64,000 nt of DNA from Solirhodobacter olei (GCF_004010155.1 NZ_RRYH01000017.1:1-64000), one strand, 5' to 3'. Positions 24,926 through 33,524 are shown, counted from the first letter of the stretch. Numbers and translations are program-made. Notes: generated from the sequence alone by a model not told the origin.

Positions 24926-26173
24926 TCAGCCCTGGTCGGCGCTTTCGATGGAGTCGAGGGCCTTGCCCTCAAACGCGGCCTCGAAGGCCTTGAGGCGTTT
25001 GTAGATCGACTGCAGCTCCACGATCGTCGACCAGGAATAGACCAGGTACTGGAACGAGCCGGAGACGTTGCCGAAGGCGCCGAGGATCTGCTGAAAGATC
25101 CCGAATGTGATCTTCCCGGCGGCGATGGTCGGCACCAGGATCACCGTTCCGAAGACGTTGTCGGCCTGGGAGTAGAGGCTGCGGAACATGTTGAAATAGA
25201 CGAAATGCGCGTAAAGCCGGAAGTAGCTGCGGCGGACCTGGGCGAAGAGCTCCTGCGCCGTCATCGGCTCGGCGCGGCTTGCGTCATCCTCGCCGTAGAC
25301 CAGCTCCTTGCGGTAGGCCGCCTCCATCCGCTGGTTCATGAACTCCAGCGCGGGCAGGCGGATGCCGACGGCGGCCAGCAGGACGGTGCCGAAGAGCGAC
25401 CAGAAGACCGCGGCCACGACCAGCGGCTCCGGCACCTCGCCGATCAGCGGCAGGGCGGTGACATTGGCCGACAGCGCGGCGAGGATCGGAAGGAAGGCGA
25501 AGAGCGTCATGACCGAGTCGATCATTGAAAGCCCCAATCCCTCGACGATGTTGGCGAAGCGCATGGTGTCTTCCTGCACCCGCTGCGAGGCGCCCTCGAT
25601 CAGGCGCACCTCGGGCCAGCGGGACATGTAGTAGTCGTTCATCGCGGTGCGCCAGCGGAACACGTAGTGGCTGATGAAAAAGCGCGTCAGCACGAAGACG
25701 AAAACCGCCATCATCGCGATCGCGGCGAAGGTCAGCAGGAGCGTGTAGAGGTCGGTGGCATTTACCGCCTTGGGTCCTGAGTTGCTGCCCGAAAGCGCCT
25801 TCTGGATCGCGTCGTAGAACGGCCCGCGCCAGTTGTTGATCGCGACCGAGACCTGCACGGAATAGTAATCGACGAAGATGATCAGGGCGGAGCCCGCGAT
25901 CGACCAGCGTTGGTAGGGATGCGGCGCGAGGATCATCCAGGCGGCGGCAAAGATCGCGGTGGCGATGGTGTAGTAAATGTAGAACCAGATGAAGTCCGGC
26001 GTCACGAAATAGCGCAGGCCGATGACGGGATGGGCCTCGCCCGGGCCCGGGGGCAGGCCGATCCGCGCGCCGAAATCCTTTGCGAAGAGATACCAGAAGG
26101 CGACCGCGAGGACGGACCAGAGCAGCGCCGAGGCGAAGAACAGCTTCGGCCTGGGAAAGAACGACTGGAACAC
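24926..26173 (-). CDS. sbmA: SbmA/BacA-like peptide transporter
   Basis: A 415-residue inner-membrane protein of the SbmA/BacA family, which uses the proton gradient to import proline-rich peptides, microcins and some antibiotics. It begins MFQSFFPRPKLFFASALLWS and has about seven hydrophobic segments; WRTAMNDYYMSRWPEVRLIEGASQRVQEDTMRFA matches the conserved central region (about 170-205) shared with the membrane domain of ABCD-type exporters. There is no ATPase domain, as expected. In rhizobia BacA is needed for symbiosis and long-chain fatty acid effects; no such context is visible here. Single gene between repeat copy C and modC. Confidence 0.9.
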   Translation of the reverse strand: MFQSFFPRPKLFFASALLWSVLAVAFWYLFAKDFGARIGLPPGPGEAHPVIGLRYFVTPDFIWFYIYYTIATAIFAAAWMILAPHPYQRWSIAGSALIIFVDYYSVQVSVAINNWRGPFYDAIQKALSGSNSGPKAVNATDLYTLLLTFAAIAMMAVFVFVLTRFFISHYVFRWRTAMNDYYMSRWPEVRLIEGASQRVQEDTMRFANIVEGLGLSMIDSVMTLFAFLPILAALSANVTALPLIGEVPEPLVVAAVFWSLFGTVLLAAVGIRLPALEFMNQRMEAAYRKELVYGEDDASRAEPMTAQELFAQVRRSYFRLYAHFVYFNMFRSLYSQADNVFGTVILVPTIAAGKITFGIFQQILGAFGNVSGSFQYLVYSWSTIVELQSIYKRLKAFEAAFEGKALDSIESADQG

Positions 26174-26367
26174 GAGTTCGGACCTCCGGCGTTTGGGCTG
26201 CGCCCCTCAATATGCGGTTTACGTCGGGCGGGCGACGGTAGATTTCAAAGCCGTCGCGACAACGTGTTGGGATGTTTCCCCTTTGGCACGGGTTGTGGGG
26301 GAATCGCCCCTGCTTCCCGACGCCGGGGGACCGTCGCCAATGGATGTCCGGACCGGGGCGCGGCAGG

Positions 26368-27456
26368 TCAGGCGGTGCCGACGTCGCCGCGCGCCACCGC
26401 CACGGTCTTCACGATCGCATGGCACTCGGTCCCCGGCGCCAGCCCCAGCGCCACAACCGAACGGCGGGTCAGGCGGGCGAGGATCACGTCCTGTCCCGAG
26501 CGCAGCCGGACGATCGCGCCCGGCCCCTCGCCCAGATGCACCGCCTCCACCCGCCCGGGCAGGATGTTGAGCGCCGAGAGGCCCTGCGGCGCGCCGCGCG
26601 ACAGGATCACGTCGCTGGCATGGATGCGGATCCGAAGGCAGGCGCCCGGCGGCGCGTCGATCCGCGGCAGATAGAGCCGCCCGGCCGAGGTTTGGAGGAC
26701 GGAGAGCCCGTCAGCCTCCTCGCCGACCACCCGCGCCTCGATTACCGCACCAGCCTCGGCCAGCCCGATGGCCTGGGCGCTGGCGGGATCGGCCAGGACC
26801 TCGGCCGCGGGGCCGGTGCGCTCCACCTGCCCCTCGTGCATCAGGACCAGCGTGGTGGCAAGGCGGGCGACCTCGGCCACCGAATGGCTGACATAGAGGA
26901 TCGGCACCCTGGTCTCGTCCCGCAGGCGTTCGAGATAGGGCAGGATCTCCTCCTTCCGGGCCTGGTCGAGCGCGGCCAGCGGCTCGTCCATCAGCAGAAG
27001 CTCCGGCCGCGACAGAAGCGCCCGGCCGATGGCGACCCGCGCCTTCTCCCCGCCCGAAAGCGCGCCTGGACGGCGGGTGAGGAGATGGCCGATGCCCAGA
27101 AGCTCCACCACCGGGCCGAGATCCGCGCCGGTCGCCCCGCGCGGCGCGAAGCGGGCGCCGTAGGCGAGGTTCTGGCGCACGGTCATGTGTGGAAAGAGCC
27201 GCCCTTCCTGGAACACGTATCCGATCCGCCGGCGGTGCGGCGGAAGCCAGAGCCCGGTCGCGCTGTCGCAGAGTGCGCGGCCGGCGACGGTGACGCGCCC
27301 GCGGTCGGGGCGCAGCAGCCCGGCCACCGCGTTGACGACTGTCGTCTTGCCCGAGCCCGAGCGACCAAAGAGGACGGTGAGACCGGCGGGCGCCTCGAAG
27401 GCGGCATCGAGCCGGAAGCCGGGGAAGGCATGGGCGAGCGAGACCGAAAGCGTCAT
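26368..27456 (-). CDS. modC: molybdenum ABC transporter ATP-binding protein
   Basis: ATPase that powers molybdate import with ModA and ModB. The 362-residue protein has Walker A GRSGSGKTT at about 31-39, the ABC signature LSGGEKARVAIGRAL at about 128, Walker B LLLMDEPLAALD at about 152, and a C-terminal TOBE/Mop-like molybdate-sensing domain (about 290-355, with SALNILPGRVEAV). It overlaps modB by 4 bp, so it is translated last in modABC. Molybdenum cofactor enzymes that would use this supply are not in the window. Confidence 0.95.
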   Translation of the reverse strand: MTLSVSLAHAFPGFRLDAAFEAPAGLTVLFGRSGSGKTTVVNAVAGLLRPDRGRVTVAGRALCDSATGLWLPPHRRRIGYVFQEGRLFPHMTVRQNLAYGARFAPRGATGADLGPVVELLGIGHLLTRRPGALSGGEKARVAIGRALLSRPELLLMDEPLAALDQARKEEILPYLERLRDETRVPILYVSHSVAEVARLATTLVLMHEGQVERTGPAAEVLADPASAQAIGLAEAGAVIEARVVGEEADGLSVLQTSAGRLYLPRIDAPPGACLRIRIHASDVILSRGAPQGLSALNILPGRVEAVHLGEGPGAIVRLRSGQDVILARLTRRSVVALGLAPGTECHAIVKTVAVARGDVGTA

Positions 27457-28148
27457 GCGCCACCGATCCGGCGGGCGACACGGGTGGCGACCAACTCCGA
27501 TATCATCAGCGCGGCCATGGCGAAGACCGTGGCGATGATGACGAGGCGCAGCGCGGCGGGCTCTCCGCCGGGGACCTGAAGCTCGGAATAGATGGCCAGC
27601 GGCAGGGTGCGGGTCTGGCCGGGGATGTTCGAGACGAAGGTGATCGTGGCGCCGAATTCGCCCAGGCCCCGGGCGAAACCGAGAACCGCCCCGGCGAGGA
27701 TGCCGGGCAGGATCAGCGGCAGCGTGACGGTCAGAAAGACCCAGGGGCGGGCGGCGCCGAGGGTGGCGGCGGCATCCTCCAGCTTCGGGTCGACCGCCTC
27801 GATGGCGAGGCGGATGGCACGGACCATCAGCGGGAAGCCCATGACCCCCGCGGCCAGCGCCGCACCCGTCCAGCGGAAGATGAAGGTCAGCCCGAAGAGA
27901 TCGGCGAAGAGGATCCCGAGCGGCCCGTGCCGCCCGAAGGCGAGAAGCAGGATATAGCCCGTCACCACCGGCGGAAGGACGAGCGGCAGATGCACCAGCC
28001 CGTTGAAGAGCTGCTTGCCCGGAAAGGATTTTCGGGCAAGCAGGTAGGCGGCGGCCAGCGCGAAGGGCAGCGCTACGGCGGTGGCGGTTGCCGCGACCTG
28101 CAGCGACAGGACGAGGGCCTGGAGGTCTTCCGCGCTCAAGCCGGGCAT
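27453..28148 (-). CDS. modB: molybdate ABC transporter permease
   Basis: A 231-residue membrane permease with about five transmembrane helices and the cytoplasmic EAA loop (EDAAATLGARPWVFLTVTLPLILPG region at about 118-142, with GFARGLGEFGATITFVSN following), which contacts the ATPase ModC. It matches the ModB branch by the short N-terminus and VVTGYILLLAFGRHGPLG. It starts 5 bp after the modA stop and overlaps modC by 4 bp, so it belongs to one transcript with both. Confidence 0.94.
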   Translation of the reverse strand: MPGLSAEDLQALVLSLQVAATATAVALPFALAAAYLLARKSFPGKQLFNGLVHLPLVLPPVVTGYILLLAFGRHGPLGILFADLFGLTFIFRWTGAALAAGVMGFPLMVRAIRLAIEAVDPKLEDAAATLGAARPWVFLTVTLPLILPGILAGAVLGFARGLGEFGATITFVSNIPGQTRTLPLAIYSELQVPGGEPAALRLVIIATVFAMAALMISELVATRVARRIGGA

Positions 28149-28152
28149 CGCG

Positions 28153-28932
28153 TCATTTCAGAACCGTGAACCCCTGCCCCTCGAAGGCCGCCCTGGCTTT
28201 GGCCCCGCCGAGATAGGTGAGGAACTGCGCTGCCGGCCCCTTGGCCTCTTTCGTCAGGGCGGCAGGATAGATGATCGGCGGGTGGCTGTCTGCCGGGAAG
28301 GTGCCGACGATTTCCACCCGCGGCTCGGCCCTGGCGTCGGTGGCATAGGTGATGCCGTAGGGCGCCTCGCCCGCCGCAACCAGTTCCAGCGCGGCGCGGA
28401 CGTTGGAGGCCTGGGCCACCTTCGGCTTTACCGATTTCCAGATCCCCAGCGAGGTCAGCGCCTCTTTCCCGTAGATCCCGGCTGGCACGCTGTCGACCAG
28501 CGCCATGGCGAGGTGGTCGGAGCCGAGCCGCTTGGCGAGATCGAAGCCCTTGCCGATCGTCACCTTCGCCGTGCCCTTGGCCGCGATCAGGACGAGGCGG
28601 TTGCCCAGAAGGTCGCGCCGGGTCGCGGCCTGGATCAGCCCGCCCTTCTGAAGCCGGGTCATCCAGGCCTCGTTGGCGGAGATGAAGACATCGGCCGGGG
28701 CACCCTGCTGGATCTGGCGGGCCAGTTGCGAGCTGCCGGCATAGGAGACGACGGCGGTGTTGCCGGTGTCGGCCTTCCAGTCGGCGGCGATCTGGTCCAT
28801 CGCGGTCTTCAGGCTGGCGGCCGCGAAGACGGTGATCTGACCGGCGCGCGCAGCGGCGGGAAGCGTTGCGAACGCGATGAGGCCGGCGCAGAGAGCCAGG
28901 GCAGTGCGGCGGGTCAGGGCGGACAGGGGCAT
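28153..28932 (-). CDS. modA: molybdate-binding periplasmic protein
   Basis: Periplasmic molybdate/tungstate-binding component of ModABC. The 259-residue precursor has a twin-Arg-free signal peptide (LTRRTALALCAGLIAFATLPAAARA, cleavage near residue 30) and the ModA motifs ITVFAAASLKTAMDQIA, SYAGSSQLARQIQQGAPADVFISAN and VPAGIYGKEALTSLG. The ATG at 28932 precedes the signal peptide; upstream in-frame codons run through the palindromic operator. An 18-bp perfect palindrome lies 20 bp upstream and modE is the next gene, so control by ModE is likely. Confidence 0.95.
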   Translation of the reverse strand: MPLSALTRRTALALCAGLIAFATLPAAARAGQITVFAAASLKTAMDQIAADWKADTGNTAVVSYAGSSQLARQIQQGAPADVFISANEAWMTRLQKGGLIQAATRRDLLGNRLVLIAAKGTAKVTIGKGFDLAKRLGSDHLAMALVDSVPAGIYGKEALTSLGIWKSVKPKVAQASNVRAALELVAAGEAPYGITYATDARAEPRVEIVGTFPADSHPPIIYPAALTKEAKGPAAQFLTYLGGAKARAAFEGQGFTVLK

Positions 28933-28952
28933 GGCGGTCTCCGGCGGGTCGT

Positions 28953-28970
28953 TATGTTTCGCGAAACATA
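28953..28970. promoter_or_regulatory. putative ModE operator before modA
   Basis: Perfect 18-bp palindrome TATGTTTCGCGAAACATA in the 67-bp gap between modE and modA, ending 20 bp before the modA start. Position and symmetry suggest a dimeric repressor site, most simply for ModE. It differs from the E. coli ModE box, so the assignment is by position. Confidence 0.65.
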
Positions 28971-28999
28971 TGGACCGGGAGCGCGGCCCGGCGCAAGCG

Positions 29000-29368
29000 T
29001 TATTTCCCGTCGGATATATCCCTGAGCATGCCGCGGATCGCGGCGATGTCGGGGGCGCCGGCTTCCGCCGCCGCGGCCTCGATCGCGCGGTAATGCGACA
29101 GGACGGCCTCTCCGGCCGCGGTAAGCGCCGCGCCGCCGCCCTGCGCGCCGCCCCGGGTGCGGGCAACGAGCGGCTCGCGGAAGGCGGCGTTCATCTCCTC
29201 GACAAGGCTCCAAGCGCGCTTGTAGCTCATCCGCATCGCGCGGCCGGCGGCGGAGATGGAGCCGGTATCGCGGATCAGTTCCAGCAGGTCCGCCTTGCCG
29301 GGGCCGACCATGCGGCCGTCGCCGAAGACGACGCGGAGACGAAGGCGGGGATCGGTGGGCTCGCTCAT
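29000..29368 (-). CDS. modE: ModE-type winged-helix regulator, DNA-binding domain only
   Basis: A 122-residue protein corresponding to the N-terminal LysR-like winged helix of ModE: VGPGKADLLELIRDTGSISAAGRAMRMSYKRAWSLVEEMN (about 22-62) is the family hallmark. The C-terminal tandem molbindin domains that bind molybdate in E. coli ModE are absent, so sensing must be absent, carried by another protein, or indirect. It lies directly upstream of modABC in the same orientation with a palindromic operator between, so it probably represses the transporter operon. Confidence 0.88.
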   Translation of the reverse strand: MSEPTDPRLRLRVVFGDGRMVGPGKADLLELIRDTGSISAAGRAMRMSYKRAWSLVEEMNAAFREPLVARTRGGAQGGGAALTAAGEAVLSHYRAIEAAAAEAGAPDIAAIRGMLRDISDGK

Positions 29369-29499
29369 GGCGCGACCATAGGCGGACGCGGGTCCGGCGT
29401 CACGGGGCAGAAGCGCCGCGGGCGCGGCGCCGCCTCCAGCGGGGATATTTTCGGACAGAAAAACGGGGGGATGGCGGGCCGTCGCCGCGAATACGAAAA

Positions 29500-29521
29500 G
29501 GGCGCGCCGTTTGGCGCGCCC
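29500..29521 (-). terminator. rho-independent terminator of hsp20
   Basis: Stem GGGCGCGCC / GGCGCGCCC (9 bp, 4-nt loop) 23 bp after the Hsp20 stop. In the leftward transcript it is followed directly by TTTTCG, giving a typical intrinsic terminator. Confidence 0.85.
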
Positions 29522-29544
29522 CGGACTGCCGGTTGGCGGGAGGA

Positions 29545-30006
29545 TCAGGCCTCGGCCTGCTCCACGGCCTTTGCCTCGATGTCGGAGGCGCGGGCGATCT
29601 CGATCCGGCGCGGCTTCAGCGCTTCGGGCGTCTCGCGCACGAGGTCGATATGCAGCATGCCGTCGGCATGGGTGGCGCCGGTCACGCGGACATGATCGGC
29701 CAGCGCGAAGCGGCGCTCGAACGCGCGGGTGGCGATGCCGCGGTGGAGGTAGGTCTTGGCATCCTCCTCGGCCTTGCGGGCAGAGACGACGAGGGTATTT
29801 TCTTTCACCTCGACGGAAAGCTCATCCCCGGTGAAGCCGGCGACGGCAATCGAGATGCGGTAGGCGTTCTCGTCGGTCTTCTCGATGTTGTAGGGCGGGT
29901 AGGTCGGCGCCCCGGCGTCGACGGTCAGCGCGCGGTCCATCAGGTCGGCCAGACGGTCGAAGCCAACGGTGGCGCGGTAGAGGGGCGAAAAGTCATAGGC
30001 ACGCAT
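29545..30006 (-). CDS. Hsp20 family small heat-shock protein (IbpA-like)
   Basis: ATP-independent holdase that binds unfolding proteins during heat stress. The 153-residue protein has the IbpA-type N-terminus MRAYDFSPLYRATVGFDRL, an alpha-crystallin domain (about 40-130, PYNIEKTDENAYRISIAVAGF ... RRFALADHVRVTGATHADGML), and a short C-terminal tail; the usual I-x-I anchor appears as RRIEIA near 136. AAGGAGG lies 7 bp upstream. A sigma-32 type promoter at 30096-30124, a possible RNA thermometer over the ribosome binding site and a strong terminator make it a monocistronic heat-induced gene. Confidence 0.93.
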   Translation of the reverse strand: MRAYDFSPLYRATVGFDRLADLMDRALTVDAGAPTYPPYNIEKTDENAYRISIAVAGFTGDELSVEVKENTLVVSARKAEEDAKTYLHRGIATRAFERRFALADHVRVTGATHADGMLHIDLVRETPEALKPRRIEIARASDIEAKAVEQAEA

Positions 30007-30013
30007 GGATCAT

Positions 30014-30037
30014 CCTCCTTCGAGCGATGTTCAAAAG
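30014..30037 (-). promoter_or_regulatory. candidate RNA thermometer at hsp20 ribosome binding site
   Basis: In the hsp20 5' UTR, CUUUUG (30032-30037) can pair with CGAAGG (30017-30022), which overlaps the Shine-Dalgarno AAGGAGG, through a 9-nt loop. Two of the six pairs are G-U. Such weak U-rich pairing over the ribosome binding site is the hallmark of fourU/ROSE-type thermometers. Structural prediction by eye only. Confidence 0.45.
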
Positions 30038-30095
30038 GGCCCTCCCCCAAGGGACGGGCGGTTGACCGGACCCGTCATGGCGTCCGGCAAGCCTG

Positions 30096-30124
30096 AGATG
30101 GGGAAGGAAAATCCGGCTTTCAAG
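30096..30124 (-). promoter_or_regulatory. sigma-32 (RpoH) heat-shock promoter of hsp20
   Basis: On the hsp20 strand CTTGAAA (30118-30124) and CCCCATCT (30096-30103) are separated by 14 bp, matching the sigma-32 consensus CTTGAAA-N11-16-CCCCATNT at every conserved base. The start point would lie near 30089, giving a leader of about 80 nt. Confidence 0.88.
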
Positions 30125-30150
30125 GCCCCGGCGGCGGGCCCGATCGCGGC

Positions 30151-30999
30151 TCAGGGCCGCAGGAACTTCGCGCCGGTGTCGTTCTCGCCCGGGCGCAGCA
30201 TCTGAGGCTCGTCCACCCCCGCGGCCTGGGCCACGGTGCCGCTTTCGATCGCCTGCAGCCGGGCCTCCAGCGCGTGGACCTGGCCGGCGACATCAACGCC
30301 GAGCGAGACCCGCCGCCCGTTGGCGAGCGCCTTGGCGGAGACCACTGCCACCACCTGCGCCCGCCCGTTCCGGATCGTGAAGACCGGCGCGCCGGAGGAG
30401 CCGAAGTCGATGTCGCAGCTCATCACGAAGAACCCGGTATCGCGCTCGAGCACCTGGCAGCTGCGCTGGAGCGAGGGCGCCTGCGCCCGCCCCTCGGCGT
30501 AGGAGACGACGCCGACGGTCTCTCCCGGCTGCAGCTCGGCCCCGACCGCGAAGGGCCGGATCGAGGGCAGCCGGATGGGCCGGGCAAGCTCGATCAGCGC
30601 GAGGTCGTGGCGCACACGGCCAAGCTTGTCGGCAGAGGCGTAGACGTAATCGGGCAGGATCACCGCCCGCTTGATGTCGCGATAGGCCGCGGCGCGGCCC
30701 ATGCGCCAGTCGGCGAGGAACTGCATCCGGGTGACCGGGATGCGCCGGCCGGTGGCTTTGTCGTAAAGGCAATGCGCCGCTGTCAGCACCCGGTCGGGCG
30801 CGATCAGCGTGGCGGTGCAGAACCCGTCCGCCCCGATGTTGAGCCGCCCGACCGCCTGCCAGCCCTTCGACTGGTCGGCGGTGTCGAGCGCCGTCAGCCC
30901 GGAATCGGCCCGCGCCGGCAGTGCCGAAACCCCGAGCTGGGCACCGATCGCAAGGACGAGGACAAGCCGGGACAGCAGGGGACGGAGGATGCGGGTCAT
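30151..30999 (-). CDS. exported trypsin-like serine peptidase
   Basis: A 282-residue S1-family protein with a signal peptide (hydrophobic core LVLVLAIGAQLGVSAL, cleavage after ARA near 31). The triad is His76 (LTAAHC), Asp132 (HDLALIEL) and Ser202 (DFGSSGAPVF), and Cys61/Cys77 and Cys181/Cys195 are placed for disulfides, as in the small V8/trypsin-like periplasmic proteases. The C-terminal 60 residues include a short coiled segment (VHALEARLQAIES). Substrate unknown. It follows glcF on the same strand with a 31-bp gap, but a role in glycolate use is not apparent. Confidence 0.85.
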   Translation of the reverse strand: MTRILRPLLSRLVLVLAIGAQLGVSALPARADSGLTALDTADQSKGWQAVGRLNIGADGFCTATLIAPDRVLTAAHCLYDKATGRRIPVTRMQFLADWRMGRAAAYRDIKRAVILPDYVYASADKLGRVRHDLALIELARPIRLPSIRPFAVGAELQPGETVGVVSYAEGRAQAPSLQRSCQVLERDTGFFVMSCDIDFGSSGAPVFTIRNGRAQVVAVVSAKALANGRRVSLGVDVAGQVHALEARLQAIESGTVAQAAGVDEPQMLRPGENDTGAKFLRP

Positions 31000-31030
31000 C
31001 CTGCCCGACTAGCGGCCCCTTCAGGCAAAA

Positions 31031-32326
31031 CTATGACGAAATCGGGCCAAGCGCACGGGGCCGCGGCCCGCCAGTCGCCCAGTCGACGAGCTCCACCGTA
31101 TGCACCACCGGCACCGTCGATCCGGAGCCGAGCTGCATCATGCAGCCGATGTTGCCGGCGGCGATCACATCGGGGGCAAGGGCGTCGAGGGTCGAGAGCT
31201 TGCGCGCCTTCAGCTCGGCCGAGATCTCGGGCTGCAGCAGGTTGTAGGTGCCCGCCGAGCCGCAGCAGAGATGGCTGTCGGCCGGCTCCACCACCTCGAA
31301 GCCCGCGCGCTTCAGCACCTGTTTCGGCGCCGCCTTGATCTGCTGGCCGTGCTGCAGCGAGCAGGCGGCGTGATAGGCGACGCGCAGGCCCTGGGCGGGC
31401 TGCTCCGGCAGGTCGAGCCGCTGCAGGATCTCGGTGATGTCGCAGGCGAGGGCGGCGATCCCGGCGGCCTCGGCGGCAAGCGGGGTGCCCGCGAACATGA
31501 CGCCGTAATCCTTCACCGTCGTCCCGCAGCCGGAGGCGTTGATCACCACCGCGTCGAGGCCCGCGCCGTGCTTTTCCGCGGTCCAGGCACGGATGTTCTT
31601 CTCCGCCGCGGCATGGCTTTCGCCCTCGCGGCCCATGTGATGGGTCAGGGCGCCGCAGCACCCCGCGCCGCGCGCCACCACCACCTCGCAGCCGAGCCGC
31701 GTCAGCAGCCGGATCGTCGCGTCGTTGATATCGGTGTTGAGCGCCTTCTGGGCGCAGCCCGTCATCAGCGCCACGCGCATCTTCCGCGCCCCCTTCGCCG
31801 GGAAAACCTGCGGCGCGTCGTTGCGGCTGACCGGGGGCACGCGCTTCGGCGCCATGGCCAGCATCGCACGCAGCCGCGGGTCCGGCAGGAACCGGGCGAA
31901 AGGCCGGCCGATCCGCGCGCCCAGCAGCGCCAGCCGGAAGCGGCCCGGATAGGGCAGGATCCGCGCCAGCAGCCAGCGCAGGGCCCGGTCCGACCAGGGC
32001 CTGCGGTACCGCTCCTCGATATAGGCGCGGGCATGGTCGACGAGGTGCATGTAGTCGACACCCGAGGGGCAGGTCGTCATGCAGGCGAGGCAGGACAGGC
32101 AGCGGTCGATATGGCCGACGGTCTTGGCGTCGGGCACGCGCTCGTTCTCCAGCATGTCCTTGATCAGGTAGATCCGGCCGCGCGGGCTGTCGAGCTCGTC
32201 GCCGAGCACCTGGTAAGTCGGGCAGGTGGCGGTGCAGAAGCCGCAATGGACGCAGGTCCTGAGGATCTTGTTCGCCCGCGCGGTGCCGGGATCCTGAAGC
32301 TGTTCCGGGGTGAAATTCGTCTGCAT
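31031..32326 (-). CDS. glcF: glycolate oxidase iron-sulfur subunit
   Basis: Electron-transfer subunit of membrane-associated glycolate oxidase, which oxidises glycolate to glyoxylate. The 431-residue protein has two 4Fe-4S motifs near the N-terminus (C25-x2-C-x2-C-x3-C35-P and C76-x2-C-x2-C-x3-C86-P) and two CCG domains in the C-terminal half (GAGCCGALTHHMG; HLCCGSAGTYN) typical of GlcF/heterodisulfide reductase-like subunits. It begins 3 bp after the glcE stop and is the last gene of glcDEF. Confidence 0.96.
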   Translation of the reverse strand: MQTNFTPEQLQDPGTARANKILRTCVHCGFCTATCPTYQVLGDELDSPRGRIYLIKDMLENERVPDAKTVGHIDRCLSCLACMTTCPSGVDYMHLVDHARAYIEERYRRPWSDRALRWLLARILPYPGRFRLALLGARIGRPFARFLPDPRLRAMLAMAPKRVPPVSRNDAPQVFPAKGARKMRVALMTGCAQKALNTDINDATIRLLTRLGCEVVVARGAGCCGALTHHMGREGESHAAAEKNIRAWTAEKHGAGLDAVVINASGCGTTVKDYGVMFAGTPLAAEAAGIAALACDITEILQRLDLPEQPAQGLRVAYHAACSLQHGQQIKAAPKQVLKRAGFEVVEPADSHLCCGSAGTYNLLQPEISAELKARKLSTLDALAPDVIAAGNIGCMMQLGSGSTVPVVHTVELVDWATGGPRPRALGPISS

Positions 32327-32329
32327 CTC

Positions 32330-33439
32330 TCAGTCCATCAGCCCGGGGTTGAGGATATGGCGCGGATCGAACCGGGCACGGAGCGCGGTGGCGATCGCTG
32401 CGATCGCCGGTGGCTCCGGCTGGAACGGGGCGATCCGGGCGCGAGTCTCGGGGGCCGCCCGCATAAGCGTGGCATGGCCCGCGAAGCCGCCGAGGCGCGC
32501 GCGCAGGTCGGTGCCCGGCTCCGTCAGCGCCCAGACCAGCCCGCCGGCCCAGTCGAGGGCGACCGCCTCCGCCCCCATCCGCGCCACCAGCGCCGGTGCG
32601 TCGGAGGGTTTCACCGAAACGCGCCAGATATCGCCCGGCCGGCCCGCCAGCCCCGCAACGTCGCGGAGGCCCGCCCAACGGGTATCGCTCGCGTCGCGTC
32701 CGGCCTCGACCACGACCTCTCCGAAGGGGGCCAGAAGCGCCTGCAGCCGCTCGGCGCGGTAGGCGACGGAGGCCGCGAAGCCCTCGATCCGGATCTGTGC
32801 GCCCTCCTCGGTCCAGGCCGCGCCGGAGACCTCGAAAGGCGAGCCGATGGCAGCGGCCAGCGCCGTCACGGCGGGCGCCACCCCGATGCCGGGCAGCAGG
32901 AGCGTCGCCGCGCTCTCCGGCACCGGAAGCACCTTGAAGGAGACCTCGGTCAGCACCCCCAGCGTGCCCCAGGAGCCGGCGAGGAGCTTCACCAGGTCGT
33001 AGCCGGTGACGTTCTTCATCACCCGCCCACCATTCTTGATCACCGCGCCCGTGCCGTCGACGAAGCGCACGCCGATCAGGCTGTCACGGCAGGCGCCCGA
33101 CATGATCCGGCGGGGGCCGGAAGCATTGGCCGCCACCACCCCGCCGATGGTGCTTTCGCCCGAGGTGCCCAGCAGCGCGCGCCAGTCCGGCGGCTCGAAG
33201 GGCAGCCGCTGACCCTCGGCGGCGAGTGCCTCCACGACCTCTGCGAGGGGCGTGCCGGCCCGGGCCACCAGCGTCAGCGCGGCGGGCTCGTAAAGCGTGA
33301 TGCCGGAGATCGCGCCGGTCTCGACCACCGCGCCGGAGATCGGCCGGCCGACCTCGCGCGTGCCGCCGCCGCGGATGCGCAGGGGCGAGGAGGCGCCCCG
33401 CACGACCTCGGCCAGCTCGCTTTCGTCTTCGGGCCTCAT
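32330..33439 (-). CDS. glcE: glycolate oxidase FAD-binding subunit GlcE
   Basis: A 369-residue FAD-binding subunit of glycolate oxidase, shorter than GlcD and lacking part of its catalytic domain. The PCMH-type FAD domain is seen at about 20-190 (PLRIRGGGTREVGRP; STIGGVVAANASGPRR; VKNVTGYDLVKLLAGSWGTLGVLTEVSFKV region). The ATG at 33439 is chosen because AAGGA lies 8 bp upstream and it starts MRPEDESELAEVV; a TTG seven codons earlier has no ribosome binding site. A 15-bp hairpin separates it from glcD, unlike the tight glcE-glcF junction. Confidence 0.94.
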   Translation of the reverse strand: MRPEDESELAEVVRGASSPLRIRGGGTREVGRPISGAVVETGAISGITLYEPAALTLVARAGTPLAEVVEALAAEGQRLPFEPPDWRALLGTSGESTIGGVVAANASGPRRIMSGACRDSLIGVRFVDGTGAVIKNGGRVMKNVTGYDLVKLLAGSWGTLGVLTEVSFKVLPVPESAATLLLPGIGVAPAVTALAAAIGSPFEVSGAAWTEEGAQIRIEGFAASVAYRAERLQALLAPFGEVVVEAGRDASDTRWAGLRDVAGLAGRPGDIWRVSVKPSDAPALVARMGAEAVALDWAGGLVWALTEPGTDLRARLGGFAGHATLMRAAPETRARIAPFQPEPPAIAAIATALRARFDPRHILNPGLMD

Positions 33440-33486
33440 CCGGCGTCCTTCTTCTGTCAAAAGATCTTCTGTCCAAAAATATCCTT

Positions 33487-33524
33487 GGGAGGTTCCGGGG
33501 GGCAGATGGCCCCCGGAACCTCCC
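33487..33524 (-). promoter_or_regulatory. strong hairpin between glcD and glcE
   Basis: Perfect 15-bp stem GGGAGGTTCCGGGGG / CCCCCGGAACCTCCC with an 8-nt loop, starting 2 bp after the glcD stop. In the leftward transcript it is followed by AAGGATATTTTT. It looks like an intrinsic terminator placed inside the operon and would reduce glcEF transcription or protect the glcD mRNA end. Confidence 0.75.
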
